64,000 nucleotides of DNA from Paraburkholderia humisilvae (GCF_902859855.1 NZ_CADIKH010000027.1:39102-103101); one strand, 5' to 3'; counted from the first letter of the stretch, positions 25,179-34,278 are shown. Translations and numbers: made by a program. Notes: generated by a model from the sequence alone, not told the origin.

Positions 25179-27056
25179 ATGGCCGCCGTTTTCTTCGACA
25201 TGCCGCCGGTGCTGATCGTCGGCGCGGGTCCCACCGGACTCGCTGCGGCGATGAGTCTTGCCCGTGCGCGCATCCCGGTGCGGCTTATCGACAAGGCGGC
25301 ACGTCCCGATCCGCATTCGCGCGCGATCGGCATTCAGGCACGCACGCTCGAACTGCTCGAACAGCATCGGCTGATCGAACCTTTTCTCGAACTCGGGCAT
25401 CGCGCACGGGCCGCGAATCTGTATTCGAACGGGCAACGGCTCGCGCGGCTCGACTTCGATCCGCTGCAGACCCGTTACCCGTATCTGCTGTTTCTCGACC
25501 AGTCGGTGACCGAGCGTCTGCTGACCGAGCATCTCGCAACGCTCGGTGTCGAGATCGAACGCGGCATCGAGCTTGCGATGTTTTCGCAGGGCGCGGCCGG
25601 TATCAATGCGACGCTGCAGCACTCGAATGGCCATACGGAGACGCTGCATCCGTCGTACATGATTGCCGCGGACGGTGCGCATAGCGGCATCCGTCATCGG
25701 CTCGGGTTGAATTTCGCGGGCAAAACGTTCGAGCAGACGTTTCTGCTGGCCGATCTGCTGGGCGATACCGACTGGCCCGACGACGAGTTCCATATCTTCG
25801 CGTCCGGCGACGGATTGGCCGCCTTGTTTCCGATGGGCAGCGGCCGCTACCGTTTGATCGCCGACCATCCGGCGCCGGGTGTCGGCGATAGCAAGACCGC
25901 GCCAGCGGGCGCAGCCGGCTCCCGTGATGCGCCGCCGCGGGCGGCAGAGGCCTCCGGCGGAGCGTCCGCGCAGGCCGCTGCGCGAACGATATCGCATGGG
26001 TTGCCGCATGCGTCGCCGCAGTCATCGGGCGACGCGCACGCCGCGTCCGCGCCGGCGACTGCCTCTCCGTCTGCGCCTCTCCCTCCACCGACGCTCGATG
26101 CATGCCGCACGCTGGCCGCGGCGCGCGTGCATCATCCGCTCGCGTTGACCGATCTCAAGTGGTCCGGGTACTTCCATCTGAATAGCCGGATCGTCGAGCA
26201 GTTACGTGTCGGCCGGGTGTTTCTCGCTGGTGACGCGGCGCACGTGCATAGCCCCGCGGGCGCGCAGGGGATGAACACCGGCATTCAGGAGGCCTTCAAC
26301 CTCGGCTGGAAGCTCGCACGCGTGCTGGGCGGCGGCGCGCCGGACCGGTTGCTCGATACGTATCACCTCGAGCGCCATCCGATCGAGCGCGAAGTGTTGC
26401 GGCAATCGAGCTTTGTTACGCATATGGCGGAGGCTGACCATGGTCCGCTCAAACTGCTGCGCGATCGTGTGATGCCGGTGCTTGCGTCGCTCGGTCCGCT
26501 GCGCGATGCGGCGCGGGCGCAGATCAGCGAACTGGCGATCCAGTACCGGCGCAGTCCGCTGACGCTCGAACGCGTGCTTGACGGCGGTCCGCGCGCCGGA
26601 GAGCGCGCGCCCGATGCGCTGGTTCATGTGATCGATGGGCCGCTAGGCCGTGCGCCGGGTATCGGCTGTGTGTTCGATCTGCACGACCCCGCCTTTTTCT
26701 CGCTGTTCGTGCTCGTCGCGCCGGAAGAGACCGACGATGTGCCACTCGACAGACCCGAACTTGCGTTGCGCCGCAAGCCCGTGCGCGCGGAAGATCTCGA
26801 TCGCCTGACAGCGGACGTCGATGCGCTGTTGCCCGGCGCGGTGCGTATCTGGCGCGTGACTGATGCGGTGGGCGATCGCGGACCGTTACTAGCCGAGTCG
26901 TATGGACGCACCCGGCCGTCGTTCTATCTGGTCCGGCCCGACGGCTACGTGTGCGCACGTGGGCGCGTGTCGTCGGATCTGCACGGCCTGCTGCGTCACT
27001 GCGAATCGTGGTTCGCGAAAGGCGCGGTGCCTGAGCCGCCGACGCCGCTGACGTAA
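25179..27056 (+). CDS. FAD-dependent aromatic monooxygenase (PheA/TfdB family) with low-complexity insert
   Basis: A 625-residue flavoprotein hydroxylase. It has GAGPTG at 15–20, the DG motif in MIAADGAHSGIRHRLG (about 161–175) and the GDAAHVHSPAGAQGMNTGIQ motif at 351–370, followed by a thioredoxin-like C-terminal part. Such enzymes hydroxylate phenols or similar aromatics with NAD(P)H and O2. Residues about 231–305 are an Ala/Ser/Pro-rich, probably unstructured segment inserted inside the catalytic domain, and are not typical of the family. A strong GGAGG site 5 nt upstream fixes the start. It is convergent with the fds operon; the substrate is unknown. Confidence 0.85.
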   Translation: MAAVFFDMPPVLIVGAGPTGLAAAMSLARARIPVRLIDKAARPDPHSRAIGIQARTLELLEQHRLIEPFLELGHRARAANLYSNGQRLARLDFDPLQTRYPYLLFLDQSVTERLLTEHLATLGVEIERGIELAMFSQGAAGINATLQHSNGHTETLHPSYMIAADGAHSGIRHRLGLNFAGKTFEQTFLLADLLGDTDWPDDEFHIFASGDGLAALFPMGSGRYRLIADHPAPGVGDSKTAPAGAAGSRDAPPRAAEASGGASAQAAARTISHGLPHASPQSSGDAHAASAPATASPSAPLPPPTLDACRTLAAARVHHPLALTDLKWSGYFHLNSRIVEQLRVGRVFLAGDAAHVHSPAGAQGMNTGIQEAFNLGWKLARVLGGGAPDRLLDTYHLERHPIEREVLRQSSFVTHMAEADHGPLKLLRDRVMPVLASLGPLRDAARAQISELAIQYRRSPLTLERVLDGGPRAGERAPDALVHVIDGPLGRAPGIGCVFDLHDPAFFSLFVLVAPEETDDVPLDRPELALRRKPVRAEDLDRLTADVDALLPGAVRIWRVTDAVGDRGPLLAESYGRTRPSFYLVRPDGYVCARGRVSSDLHGLLRHCESWFAKGAVPEPPTPLT

Positions 27057-27113
27057 GCGGGTTCGCGTGCGCGTTTCGCGGCGCGTGCCACGTTGCGGCG
27101 ACGTAGAAAGCAG

Positions 27114-27141
27114 AAGGCCGCCCCAGCGATGGGGCGGCCTT
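27114..27141. terminator. bidirectional hairpin terminator between monooxygenase gene and fdsD
   Basis: A perfect 12-bp stem AAGGCCGCCCCA / TGGGGCGGCCTT with a GCGA loop. It lies 57 bp after the monooxygenase stop and 34 bp after fdsD on the opposite strand. The T-runs are short, but the position between convergent genes and the stem length make it a likely shared terminator. Confidence 0.75.
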
Positions 27142-27175
27142 CCGGTTAAAACTGCCTGACGGCGAAACGGGTCGC

Positions 27176-27421
27176 TTACGCCGCGGCGGGCGCCGCCGGC
27201 ATCAGCTTCTCGCGATGGCAGGCCAGTGCTTCCCGCGTGAACGCGGTCAACGCGTCGGCCCGACCTTCGTCGAGCGCGACGATCAACTGCCGCCGCATGC
27301 GCGGCTCCCAGAAGCGGCGAATGTGATCGGCAACGCCGGCCAGCGCCTCTTCATGATCGGGCATCGACTCGAAGAAATCGCCGATCCGGTTCGCCATGTC
27401 GATCAGGTTATTTTCGTCCAT
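27176..27421 (-). CDS. fdsD: NAD-dependent formate dehydrogenase delta subunit
   Basis: An 81-residue FdsD-family protein (IDMANRIGDFFESMPDHEEA, HIRRFWEPRMRRQL), a small partner needed for assembly or activity of the soluble Mo-dependent formate dehydrogenase in relatives. GAGGTG lies 4 nt upstream and overlaps the end of fdsA; the two genes are 8 bp apart. In the Cupriavidus-type operon fdsC (an FdhD-like sulfurtransferase) sits between fdsA and fdsD; here fdsD follows fdsA directly. Confidence 0.9.
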   Translation of the reverse strand: MDENNLIDMANRIGDFFESMPDHEEALAGVADHIRRFWEPRMRRQLIVALDEGRADALTAFTREALACHREKLMPAAPAAA

Positions 27422-27429
27422 CGTTCACC

Positions 27430-30363
27430 TCATTTCCCCGACGTCACGGCCAGTTCGCGCTTTCTCAACAGATCGAGCTGCTCGGTATTGAAGCGCGAGT
27501 AGTCCTTCTGCCATTGCGACGGCTGTTCGACCGGCATCACCTGCACCGCGGTCACCTTGTACTCCGGACAGTTGGTTGCCCAGTCGGAGCTGTCGGTGGT
27601 GATCACGTTCGCGCCGGACTCGGGGAAGTGGAACGTCGTGTACACGACACCCGGCTGCATCCGCTCGGTGACCTTCGCACGCAGCACGGTCTGGCCCGAG
27701 CGCGATTCGATACCGACCCATTCGTCGTTTTTAATGCCGCGCTCTTCCGCGTCGTGCGGATGGATCTCGAGCCGGTCCTCTTCGTGCCAGCGCGAGTTCT
27801 CGGTACGGCGGGTCTGCGCGCCGACGTTGTACTGCGACAGAATGCGGCCGGTCGTCAGGATCAGCGGGTATTTCTGCGTGACCTTTTCCGGCGACGCCAC
27901 GAACTTCGTGATCACGAACTTGCCCTTGCCGCGCACGAATTCGTCGATATGCATGGTCGGCGTGCCGTTCGGCGCGTGCTCGTTGCACGGCCACTGGATG
28001 CTGCCCTGCTGGTCGATCTTCGCGAACGATACGCCATGGAACGTCGGCGTGAGGCGCGCGATTTCATCCATGATTTCCGACGGATGGTTGTAGTCCATCT
28101 CGTAGCCGAGCGCGCGCGAAAGCAGAATCGTCACTTCCCAGTCCGAGTAGCCGGCCAGCGGCGGCATCACCTTGCGTACGCGCGAGATCCGGCGTTCCGC
28201 GTTGGTGAAGGTGCCGTCCTTCTCGAGGAAGGTCGAGCCCGGCAGCAGCACGTGCGCATACTTCGCAGTCTCGTTCAGGAAGATATCCTGCACGACGATG
28301 CACTCCATCGACGACAGTGCCGCACCGACGTGCTGCGTATTCGGGTCGGACTGAACGATGTCTTCGCCCTGGCAATAGAGGCCCTTGAATGTGCCGTGTA
28401 GCGCCGCATCGAACATGTTCGGAATGCGCAGGCCCGGCTCCGGTTGGAGCTGGACGTTCCACGCGTCTTCGAACAGCGCGCGCGTGATCGGGTCGCTGAT
28501 ATGGCGGTAGCCCGGCAGTTCGTGCGGGAACGAGCCCATGTCGCACGAACCCTGCACGTTGTTCTGGCCGCGCAGCGGATTCACGCCGACACCTTCACGG
28601 CCGATGTTGCCGGTTGCCATCGCGAGGTTCGCGATGCCGATCACCATCGTCGAGCCTTGCGCGTGCTCGGTGACGCCGAGGCCGTAGTAGATTGCCGCGT
28701 TGCCGCCGGTTGCATAGAGGCGCGCCGCTTCGCGCACCTGCTCGGCGGGCACGCCGGTGACGTCCGCCGTCGCTTCCGGCGCGTTTTCCGGCAGCGCGAC
28801 GAAGTCGCGCCACTGCTGGAATGCACGCGTTTCGCAGCGCTCGGCGATGAACGGCTCGTCCAGCAGACCTTCGGTGACGATCACGTGCGCCAGCGCGTTG
28901 ACGATCGCGACGTTGGTGCCCGGACGCAGCTGCAGGTGATACGACGCCTGCACGTGCGGCGTATCGACAATATCGATGCGACGCGGGTCGACGACGATCA
29001 GCTTCGCGCCTTCGCGCACGCGGCGCTTCAATCGCGAGCCGAACACCGGGTGGCCGTCGGTCGGATTCGCGCCGATCACGACGATCACGTCCGCCTTTTC
29101 CACCGACGCGAACGTCTGCGTGCCGGCCGATTCGCCGAGCGTCGTCTTCAGGCCGTAGCCGGTCGGCGAGTGGCATACGCGCGCGCAGGTGTCGACGTTG
29201 TTGTTGCCGAACGCGGCGCGCACGAGCTTCTGCACCAGATATGTCTCTTCGTTCGTGCAGCGCGACGACGTGATGCCGCCGATCGAATCGCGACCGTACT
29301 TGTCCTGGATCTTGCGGAACTGCGACGCGGCATAGTTGAGCGCTTCGTCCCAGCTGACTTCGCGCCACGGGTCGGTGATCTTTTCGCGGATCATCGGCTT
29401 CGTGATGCGGTCCTTGTGCGTCGCGTAGCCCCATGCAAAGCGGCCTTTCACGCACGCATGGCCTTCGTTCGCCTCGCCGTTCTTGTTCGGCACCATCCGC
29501 ACGACCGTGTTGCCCTTCATCTCGGCCTTGAACGAGCAGCCGACGCCGCAGTACGCGCAGGTCGTCACGACCGAGTGCTCGGCCTGACCGAGCATGATGA
29601 CGGTCTTTTCCTGCAGCGTCGCGGTCGGGCATGCGGCGACGCACGCGCCGCAGGACACGCACTCGGAGTCCATGAACGGCTGGTTTTCGCTGGCCGCCAC
29701 GCGCGACTCGAAGCCGCGGCCGGCAATGGTCAGCGCGAACGTGCCTTGCGTCTCTTCACACGCGCGCACGCAGCGGTTGCAGACGATGCACTTCGACGGG
29801 TCGTACGTGAAGTACGGGTTTGACTCGTCTTTCCTGTCCTTCAGGTGGTTCTCGCCTTCGTAGCCGTAGCGCACTTCGCGCAAGCCCGTGACCCCCGCCA
29901 TGTCCTGCAGTTCGCAGTCGCCGTTCGCGGGGCAGGTCAGGCAGTCGAGCGGGTGATCGGAGATATACAGCTCCATCACGTTGCGGCGCAGCGACTGCAA
30001 GCGGTCGGTTTGCGTGCGCACCTTCATGCCGGCTTCGACGGGCGTCGTGCACGATGCCGGGTAACCGCGCCGGCCTTCGATTTCGACGAGGCACAAACGG
30101 CACGAGCCGAACGGCTCGAGCGAATCGGTGGCGCACAGCTTCGGTACGTTGACGCCGGCCTCGATCGCCGCGCGCATCACCGACGTGCCGGCCGGCACCG
30201 TGACGGACTCGCCGTCGATCTCGAGCGTGACGTCGACGTCCGCGTGACGCAGCGGCGTGCCGTAGTCGGTGTCATCGAAGGGCGAACGGTTCATCGCCTG
30301 CGATTTACAGCTGCAATTACCGGAGCCGCAGCCGCCGGCGGAAGGATTGAGCGCGTCAGACAT
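27430..30363 (-). CDS. fdsA: NAD-dependent formate dehydrogenase alpha subunit (Mo-bisMGD, FeS)
   Basis: A 977-residue catalytic subunit oxidising formate to CO2. In order: a [2Fe-2S] domain (Cys77, 88, 91, 105); a His-Cys3 [4Fe-4S] site (His137, Cys141, 144, 150); two ferredoxin-type clusters (CIVCNRCVRAC, CVSCGACVAAC); the CAYCGVGC cluster (Cys269, 272, 276, and Cys304); then the molybdopterin domain with active-site Cys397 in CARVCHSPTGYG. The active site is Cys, not selenocysteine. AGGAG 8 nt before the ATG at 30363 fixes the start. It is third in fdsG-fdsB-fdsA-fdsD. Confidence 0.95.
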   Translation of the reverse strand: MSDALNPSAGGCGSGNCSCKSQAMNRSPFDDTDYGTPLRHADVDVTLEIDGESVTVPAGTSVMRAAIEAGVNVPKLCATDSLEPFGSCRLCLVEIEGRRGYPASCTTPVEAGMKVRTQTDRLQSLRRNVMELYISDHPLDCLTCPANGDCELQDMAGVTGLREVRYGYEGENHLKDRKDESNPYFTYDPSKCIVCNRCVRACEETQGTFALTIAGRGFESRVAASENQPFMDSECVSCGACVAACPTATLQEKTVIMLGQAEHSVVTTCAYCGVGCSFKAEMKGNTVVRMVPNKNGEANEGHACVKGRFAWGYATHKDRITKPMIREKITDPWREVSWDEALNYAASQFRKIQDKYGRDSIGGITSSRCTNEETYLVQKLVRAAFGNNNVDTCARVCHSPTGYGLKTTLGESAGTQTFASVEKADVIVVIGANPTDGHPVFGSRLKRRVREGAKLIVVDPRRIDIVDTPHVQASYHLQLRPGTNVAIVNALAHVIVTEGLLDEPFIAERCETRAFQQWRDFVALPENAPEATADVTGVPAEQVREAARLYATGGNAAIYYGLGVTEHAQGSTMVIGIANLAMATGNIGREGVGVNPLRGQNNVQGSCDMGSFPHELPGYRHISDPITRALFEDAWNVQLQPEPGLRIPNMFDAALHGTFKGLYCQGEDIVQSDPNTQHVGAALSSMECIVVQDIFLNETAKYAHVLLPGSTFLEKDGTFTNAERRISRVRKVMPPLAGYSDWEVTILLSRALGYEMDYNHPSEIMDEIARLTPTFHGVSFAKIDQQGSIQWPCNEHAPNGTPTMHIDEFVRGKGKFVITKFVASPEKVTQKYPLILTTGRILSQYNVGAQTRRTENSRWHEEDRLEIHPHDAEERGIKNDEWVGIESRSGQTVLRAKVTERMQPGVVYTTFHFPESGANVITTDSSDWATNCPEYKVTAVQVMPVEQPSQWQKDYSRFNTEQLDLLRKRELAVTSGK

Positions 30364-30389
30364 GGTTGGGGCTCCTGGTGTCTCGTGGA

Positions 30390-31946
30390 TCAGGCGGCCG
30401 CTTTCGGTGCGGACGTCGCGAGACCGAAGTCTTCGGGGAAATGGTCGAGGGCGGATACCACCGGAAACGGCGTCATGCCGCCCATCGCGCAGAGCGAACC
30501 GGACACCATCGTATCGCACAGATCGCGCAGCAATTGCACCTGCTTCGCCGACGTGTCGCCATTGCGGATGCGCTGGATCACTTCGACGCCACGCGTCGAG
30601 CCGATCCGGCACGGTGTGCATTTGCCGCACGATTCGAGTGCGCAGAAGTGCATCGCATATTGCGCGAGGTCGGCGAGGTTCGCGGTGTCATCGTGAACGA
30701 CGAGGCCGCCGTGGCCGACCACCGCGCCGACTGCCGCGTACGCTTCGTAGTCGAGCGGAATGTCCCATTGGCTTTCCGGCAGATACGTGCCGAGCGGGCC
30801 GCCGACCTGCACCGCGCGCGCCGGCCGGCCGCTTGCCGTGCCGCCGCCGTAGTCGAACATCAGCTCGCGCAGCGTCACGCCGAACGCGAGTTCGACGAGA
30901 CCGCCTTGCTTCACGTTGCCGGCGATCTGGAACGGCAGCGTGCCGCGCGAGCGGCCCATGCCGAAGTTCTTGTAGAACGCGGCGCCCTTCGCGAAGATGA
31001 TCGGCACCGTGGCGAGCGTGATCACGTTGTTGATCACGGTCGGCTTGCCGAACAGGCCTGCGAGCGCCGGTAGCGGCGGCTTGGCGCGCACGATGCCGCG
31101 CTTGCCTTCGAGCGATTCGAGCAGCGCGGTTTCTTCACCGCACACATAGGCGCCCGCGCCCTTCGCGACGAACAGCTCGAAGCGGTGCTGCGAACCGAGC
31201 ACGCTATCGCCGAGCCAGCCGGCGGCGCGCGCGTTGCCGATCGCGGCTTTGAGCGTCGCGATCGAATGCGGATACTCGCTGCGCACATAGATATGGCCGA
31301 CGGTCGCGCCCGTCACGATACCCGCGATGATCATCCCTTCGATCAGCACGTACGGGTCGCTTTCCATCACGAGGCGGTCGGAGAAGGTGCCCGAGTCGCC
31401 TTCGTCCGCGTTGCAGACGATGTACTTCTGATCGGCTTTCGCGCCCAGCACGGTGCGCCATTTGATGCCCGCCGGGAATGCCGCGCCGCCGCGGCCGCGC
31501 AGGCCCGATTCGATCAGCGCGGCGCAGGCGTCGGCGCCGTCCATCGCAAGCGCGTTTTTCAGGCCTTCGATACCGCCATGGGCGATGTAGTCGTCAGTCG
31601 ACAGCGGATCGGTGATGCCGATGCGTGCGAACGTGAGGCGCTGCTGCTTCTTCAGATACGGAATGTCCTCGACGAGGCCGACACCGCGCGGATGCGCTTT
31701 GCCTTCGACGAAGCCGGCATCGAACAGCGACGCGACGTCGCTCGCGTCGACATTCGCGTAACCGACGCGGCCGGCAGGCGTTTGCACTTCGACCAGCGGT
31801 TCGAGGTAGAGCAGGCCACGGGAGCCATTGCGGATCAGCTCGATCGCGACGCCGCGCGCGCCGGCTTCCCGGACGATCGCGGCAGCGAGTTTGTCGGCGC
31901 CGAGCGCGAGTGCGGAAGAATCGCAGGGAACGTAGATGCGCGTCAT
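30390..31946 (-). CDS. fdsB: NAD-dependent formate dehydrogenase beta subunit (FMN, NADH site)
   Basis: A 518-residue NuoF-like subunit that passes electrons from FdsA to NAD+. An N-terminal thioredoxin-like part is followed by the flavin/NAD domain: GLRGRGGAAFPAGIKW, CNADEGDSGTFSDR, GAGAYVCGEETALLESLEGKRG (about 288–309). The C-terminal [4Fe-4S] motif is SCGKCTPCRIGSTRG. The ATG overlaps the fdsG stop (ATGA). It ends 26 bp before fdsA, whose ribosome site lies in that gap. Confidence 0.94.
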   Translation of the reverse strand: MTRIYVPCDSSALALGADKLAAAIVREAGARGVAIELIRNGSRGLLYLEPLVEVQTPAGRVGYANVDASDVASLFDAGFVEGKAHPRGVGLVEDIPYLKKQQRLTFARIGITDPLSTDDYIAHGGIEGLKNALAMDGADACAALIESGLRGRGGAAFPAGIKWRTVLGAKADQKYIVCNADEGDSGTFSDRLVMESDPYVLIEGMIIAGIVTGATVGHIYVRSEYPHSIATLKAAIGNARAAGWLGDSVLGSQHRFELFVAKGAGAYVCGEETALLESLEGKRGIVRAKPPLPALAGLFGKPTVINNVITLATVPIIFAKGAAFYKNFGMGRSRGTLPFQIAGNVKQGGLVELAFGVTLRELMFDYGGGTASGRPARAVQVGGPLGTYLPESQWDIPLDYEAYAAVGAVVGHGGLVVHDDTANLADLAQYAMHFCALESCGKCTPCRIGSTRGVEVIQRIRNGDTSAKQVQLLRDLCDTMVSGSLCAMGGMTPFPVVSALDHFPEDFGLATSAPKAAA

Positions 31947-32443
31947 GCCGGCTGCTCCACTTGTTTCATCGCTGCGGCCAGCAGCATATCGAACTTTTGC
32001 GGCGTCACTTTCGCGTGCAACTCGCCGTTGATCATCAGCGCCGGCGACAGCGCGCACTGACCCAGGCAGTAGACCGACTCGAGGCCGACCGTACCGTGCT
32101 CGTGGCCGCCAGCGCCGTGCTTGTGCGCATCGAACTGACAGCCGGTACGCGATTCGATATGCTTCGCGAGCGCCTCGGTACCCATGCTGCGGCAAGCTTC
32201 AGCACGACAGAGCTGTACCGTGACGGGCGCGGCCGGCTGCTGGCGGAAGTGGTGGTAGTAGGTGATCACACCATGCACTTCCGCGCGCGACAGATTCATC
32301 GTGCGTGCAAGCGGGACGACCGTGGCGGGCGGCACGAAGCCGACGTCATCCTGAATCGCGTGCAGCACGGCAACGAGCGACATGCCCGGCCGCGCGTGAC
32401 GCTGTACGAGATCGTCCGGCGCAATGGCGGTGGATGATTCCAC
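31943..32443 (-). CDS. fdsG: NAD-dependent formate dehydrogenase gamma subunit ([2Fe-2S])
   Basis: A 166-residue NuoE-like thioredoxin-fold protein holding one [2Fe-2S] cluster; the ligands are in VQLCRAEACRSMG and SVYCLGQCALSPA. I chose the GTG at 32443 because GGAGGAG lies 8 nt upstream; an ATG at 32485 would add 14 unusual residues and has no ribosome site. It is first in the operon and divergent from fdsR. A His/Gly-rich stretch (AHKHGAGGHEHG) sits between the two cysteine motifs. Confidence 0.9.
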   Translation of the reverse strand: MESSTAIAPDDLVQRHARPGMSLVAVLHAIQDDVGFVPPATVVPLARTMNLSRAEVHGVITYYHHFRQQPAAPVTVQLCRAEACRSMGTEALAKHIESRTGCQFDAHKHGAGGHEHGTVGLESVYCLGQCALSPALMINGELHAKVTPQKFDMLLAAAMKQVEQPA

Positions 32444-32578
32444 AGTGGGGGCTCCTCCAAAGTCACATATGCACTTGTGTTTCATAAAGTGTGCATCTAT
32501 GCTTTGCTTGTTCAGTATGAATAGAGCGAACGATAGGCGTGTGACCCGCCTTTCGCAATAGGAACAAACGCGCCATAT
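32444..32578. promoter_or_regulatory. fdsG–fdsR divergent promoter region with an inverted repeat
   Basis: This 135-bp AT-richer region separates fdsG and fdsR and must hold both promoters. An inverted pair ATGCAC (32469–32474) and GTGCAT (32491–32496) flanks a 16-bp spacer and is a candidate FdsR operator about 25–50 bp upstream of the fdsG start. I cannot assign the -10 boxes with confidence. Confidence 0.5.
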
Positions 32579-33670
32579 ATGATCCGAATTGAATGTGAGG
32601 CACAGCTAATCGTGCGCGATCAGGAAGGGCGAAGCACCAGCCTGACTGACGTTGTGCCACTTTTAGCGCTCGTCGCCGAGACGGGCAGTATTGCGCAGGC
32701 TGCGACGCTTAAGGGTTTGTCCTACCGTCACGCGTGGGGTTTGCTGCGCAGCATCGAGACCCATCTTGGCGGTGCACTGGTCGAGAAAGAGCGTGGCCGC
32801 GGTTCCGTGCTGTCGGAACTCGGCCACGCGGTGCTGCGCGGACAGCGTCTGTGCGGCGAGCGGCTCGACGGCAATATGCAGGCGCTCGCGAGCGAAGTCG
32901 CGAGTGAGCTGAACCGCTGGCTCACTCCGCCGCGCGACGACGTACGCATCCACGCGTCACATGGTTATGCGGTGGCCACGCTGGTGACCGCGCTTGTTGC
33001 GGACGACGTACCGCTTGACATCAAGTATCGCGACAGCGCCGAAGCGATCGTCGCGCTCGCGCGCGCAGAGTGCGACCTTGCCGGTTTTCACATGCCGCGC
33101 GGCGAGTTTCGCGAGGCGTTCAGCGAGAAGTACCGCCAATGGCTCGATCCGCAGCGCCATGTGCTCGTGCATCTGACGCGCCGCAAGCAGGGCCTTTTTC
33201 TTGCGAAAGGCAATCCGAAGAAGATCGCTGGCCTAAGTGATCTTGCGCGCGACGATATTCGCTTCGTCAACCGGCAACCCGGGTCCGGCACGCGCATGCT
33301 GCTCGATCTGGCGCTGCGGCAGCTCGGCGTCGATCCGGACCGGGTGAACGGTTATGCGTCGACTGAACTGACACACTCGGCGATCGCGGCCTTTGTCGCG
33401 AGCGGAATGGCGGACGTCGGCTTTGGCGTCGAGCCGGCCGCTCACCACTTTGGGCTCGATTTCGTGCCGATCGTCGATGAAGACTATTACTTCGCCTGCG
33501 AGCGCGCGCGACTCGAGCGCGCGCCGCTCGCCGCCGTCATTGAAGTGCTGCGCGGCGAATCGTTCCGGCAGCGCGTCGCGCAGCTCGATGGCTACGATCC
33601 GCAGGATTGCGGCAAGCTCGTCGAGCTCGATCAAGGGTTGACGAGCAGCGCGGTTGATACGTCAGCGTGA
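32579..33670 (+). CDS. fdsR: formate dehydrogenase regulator FdsR (ModE-like HTH plus periplasmic-binding-like domain)
   Basis: A 363-residue regulator. The N-terminal ~115 residues are a LysR/ModE-type winged helix-turn-helix (VAETGSIAQAATLKGLSYRHAWGLLRSIE). From about residue 120 a ModA/PBP-like domain follows (RIHASHGYAVATLV, AECDLAGFHMPRGEF, RFVNRQPGSGTRMLLD), so it may sense molybdate, formate or another small anion. It is divergent from fdsG, as FdsR is in Cupriavidus, and presumably controls the fds operon. The assignment rests on architecture and position. Confidence 0.85.
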   Translation: MIRIECEAQLIVRDQEGRSTSLTDVVPLLALVAETGSIAQAATLKGLSYRHAWGLLRSIETHLGGALVEKERGRGSVLSELGHAVLRGQRLCGERLDGNMQALASEVASELNRWLTPPRDDVRIHASHGYAVATLVTALVADDVPLDIKYRDSAEAIVALARAECDLAGFHMPRGEFREAFSEKYRQWLDPQRHVLVHLTRRKQGLFLAKGNPKKIAGLSDLARDDIRFVNRQPGSGTRMLLDLALRQLGVDPDRVNGYASTELTHSAIAAFVASGMADVGFGVEPAAHHFGLDFVPIVDEDYYFACERARLERAPLAAVIEVLRGESFRQRVAQLDGYDPQDCGKLVELDQGLTSSAVDTSA

Positions 33671-33849
33671 GCGGTGCTGCGGCGCACAGCGGTGAGCGAC
33701 GGGTGTCGCACCGGTGAATGTGAGCCTGCGCGGTAAGAGGGTGTAATAGTCGGATGCGACTCAAAGGTGCGTCGGGCGGTACTTTGCGCTAATCTTTACA
33801 ATTCCGTATTACGTTTGATGCGCGGTTTATGCGCCGCGCCCGATCCGAC

Positions 33850-34119
33850 ATGAAATATCTGATTCAGGGTATCGTAGCCGCCGCCTCGGCTGGCGCACTT
33901 CTCGCCACGGTTTCCGTGGCGTTCGCTCAGAATTCGCCGGGCGTGCCCGGTGGCATCCTGTCGGACGAATTCCACTTGCAGGAACATCCGCAGATGCCAT
34001 TTGCCGCGTCGGCGCCCTCGAAGAAGTATCAGCGCGGCGCGCCGTCGAAGCTGCGCAAGCGGGGTGACGATGGCGACCCGGACGGATGCAATCTGAAGTG
34101 CCCGGACGATCCGAGCTGA
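33850..34119 (+). CDS. small secreted protein, unknown function
   Basis: Eighty-nine residues from the ATG at 33850 (an ATG at 33829 would add MRRARSD). A clear signal peptide (IVAAASAGALLATVSVAFA) is followed by Q-starting mature protein of about 62 residues, basic in the middle (SKKYQRGAPSKLRKRG) and ending in an acidic tail with two cysteines (DPDGCNLKCPDD) that could form a disulfide. I do not recognise it. It stands alone, convergent with the next gene. Confidence 0.65.
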   Translation: MKYLIQGIVAAASAGALLATVSVAFAQNSPGVPGGILSDEFHLQEHPQMPFAASAPSKKYQRGAPSKLRKRGDDGDPDGCNLKCPDDPS

Positions 34120-34186
34120 GCAGCGCGCTCGCCGCGTGGTTTCGCTTCGTGACGTGCGCTGACCGATCGCGGTACAGCGCGTTGTT

Positions 34187-34222
34187 CGGCGCATTTTTCG
34201 GCGCATTTTTCTGCGCATTTTT
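34187..34222. repeat. three tandem copies of a CGGCGCATTTTT 12-mer
   Basis: CGGCGCATTTTT occurs at 34187–34198 and 34199–34210, with a third copy CTGCGCATTTTT at 34211–34222. It lies between two convergent genes. Each unit ends in five T residues, so it could act like stacked weak terminators or be simple slippage expansion. Confidence 0.7.
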
Positions 34223-34249
34223 TTGATTGACCGGCCAGGACTCATTCAT

Positions 34250-34269
34250 GCGCCGCCGTTCGGCGGCGC
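34250..34269. terminator. GCGCCGCC hairpin between convergent genes
   Basis: A perfect 8-bp stem GCGCCGCC / GGCGGCGC with a GTTC loop, 9 bp from the stop of the minus-strand gene. There is no T-run right after it on either strand, so termination would be imperfect. Confidence 0.45.
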
Positions 34270-34278
34270 GTCACTTTA

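Noticed and set aside
24832..25215. Open frame encoding a His/Arg-rich 127-residue protein
   Set aside because: It has no ribosome site or recognisable motif and overlaps the start of the monooxygenase gene; it looks like chance in GC-rich DNA.
27430..30363. Possible selenocysteine in FdsA
   Set aside because: The active-site codon encodes Cys (CARVCHSP), and there is no in-frame TGA or SECIS-like need.
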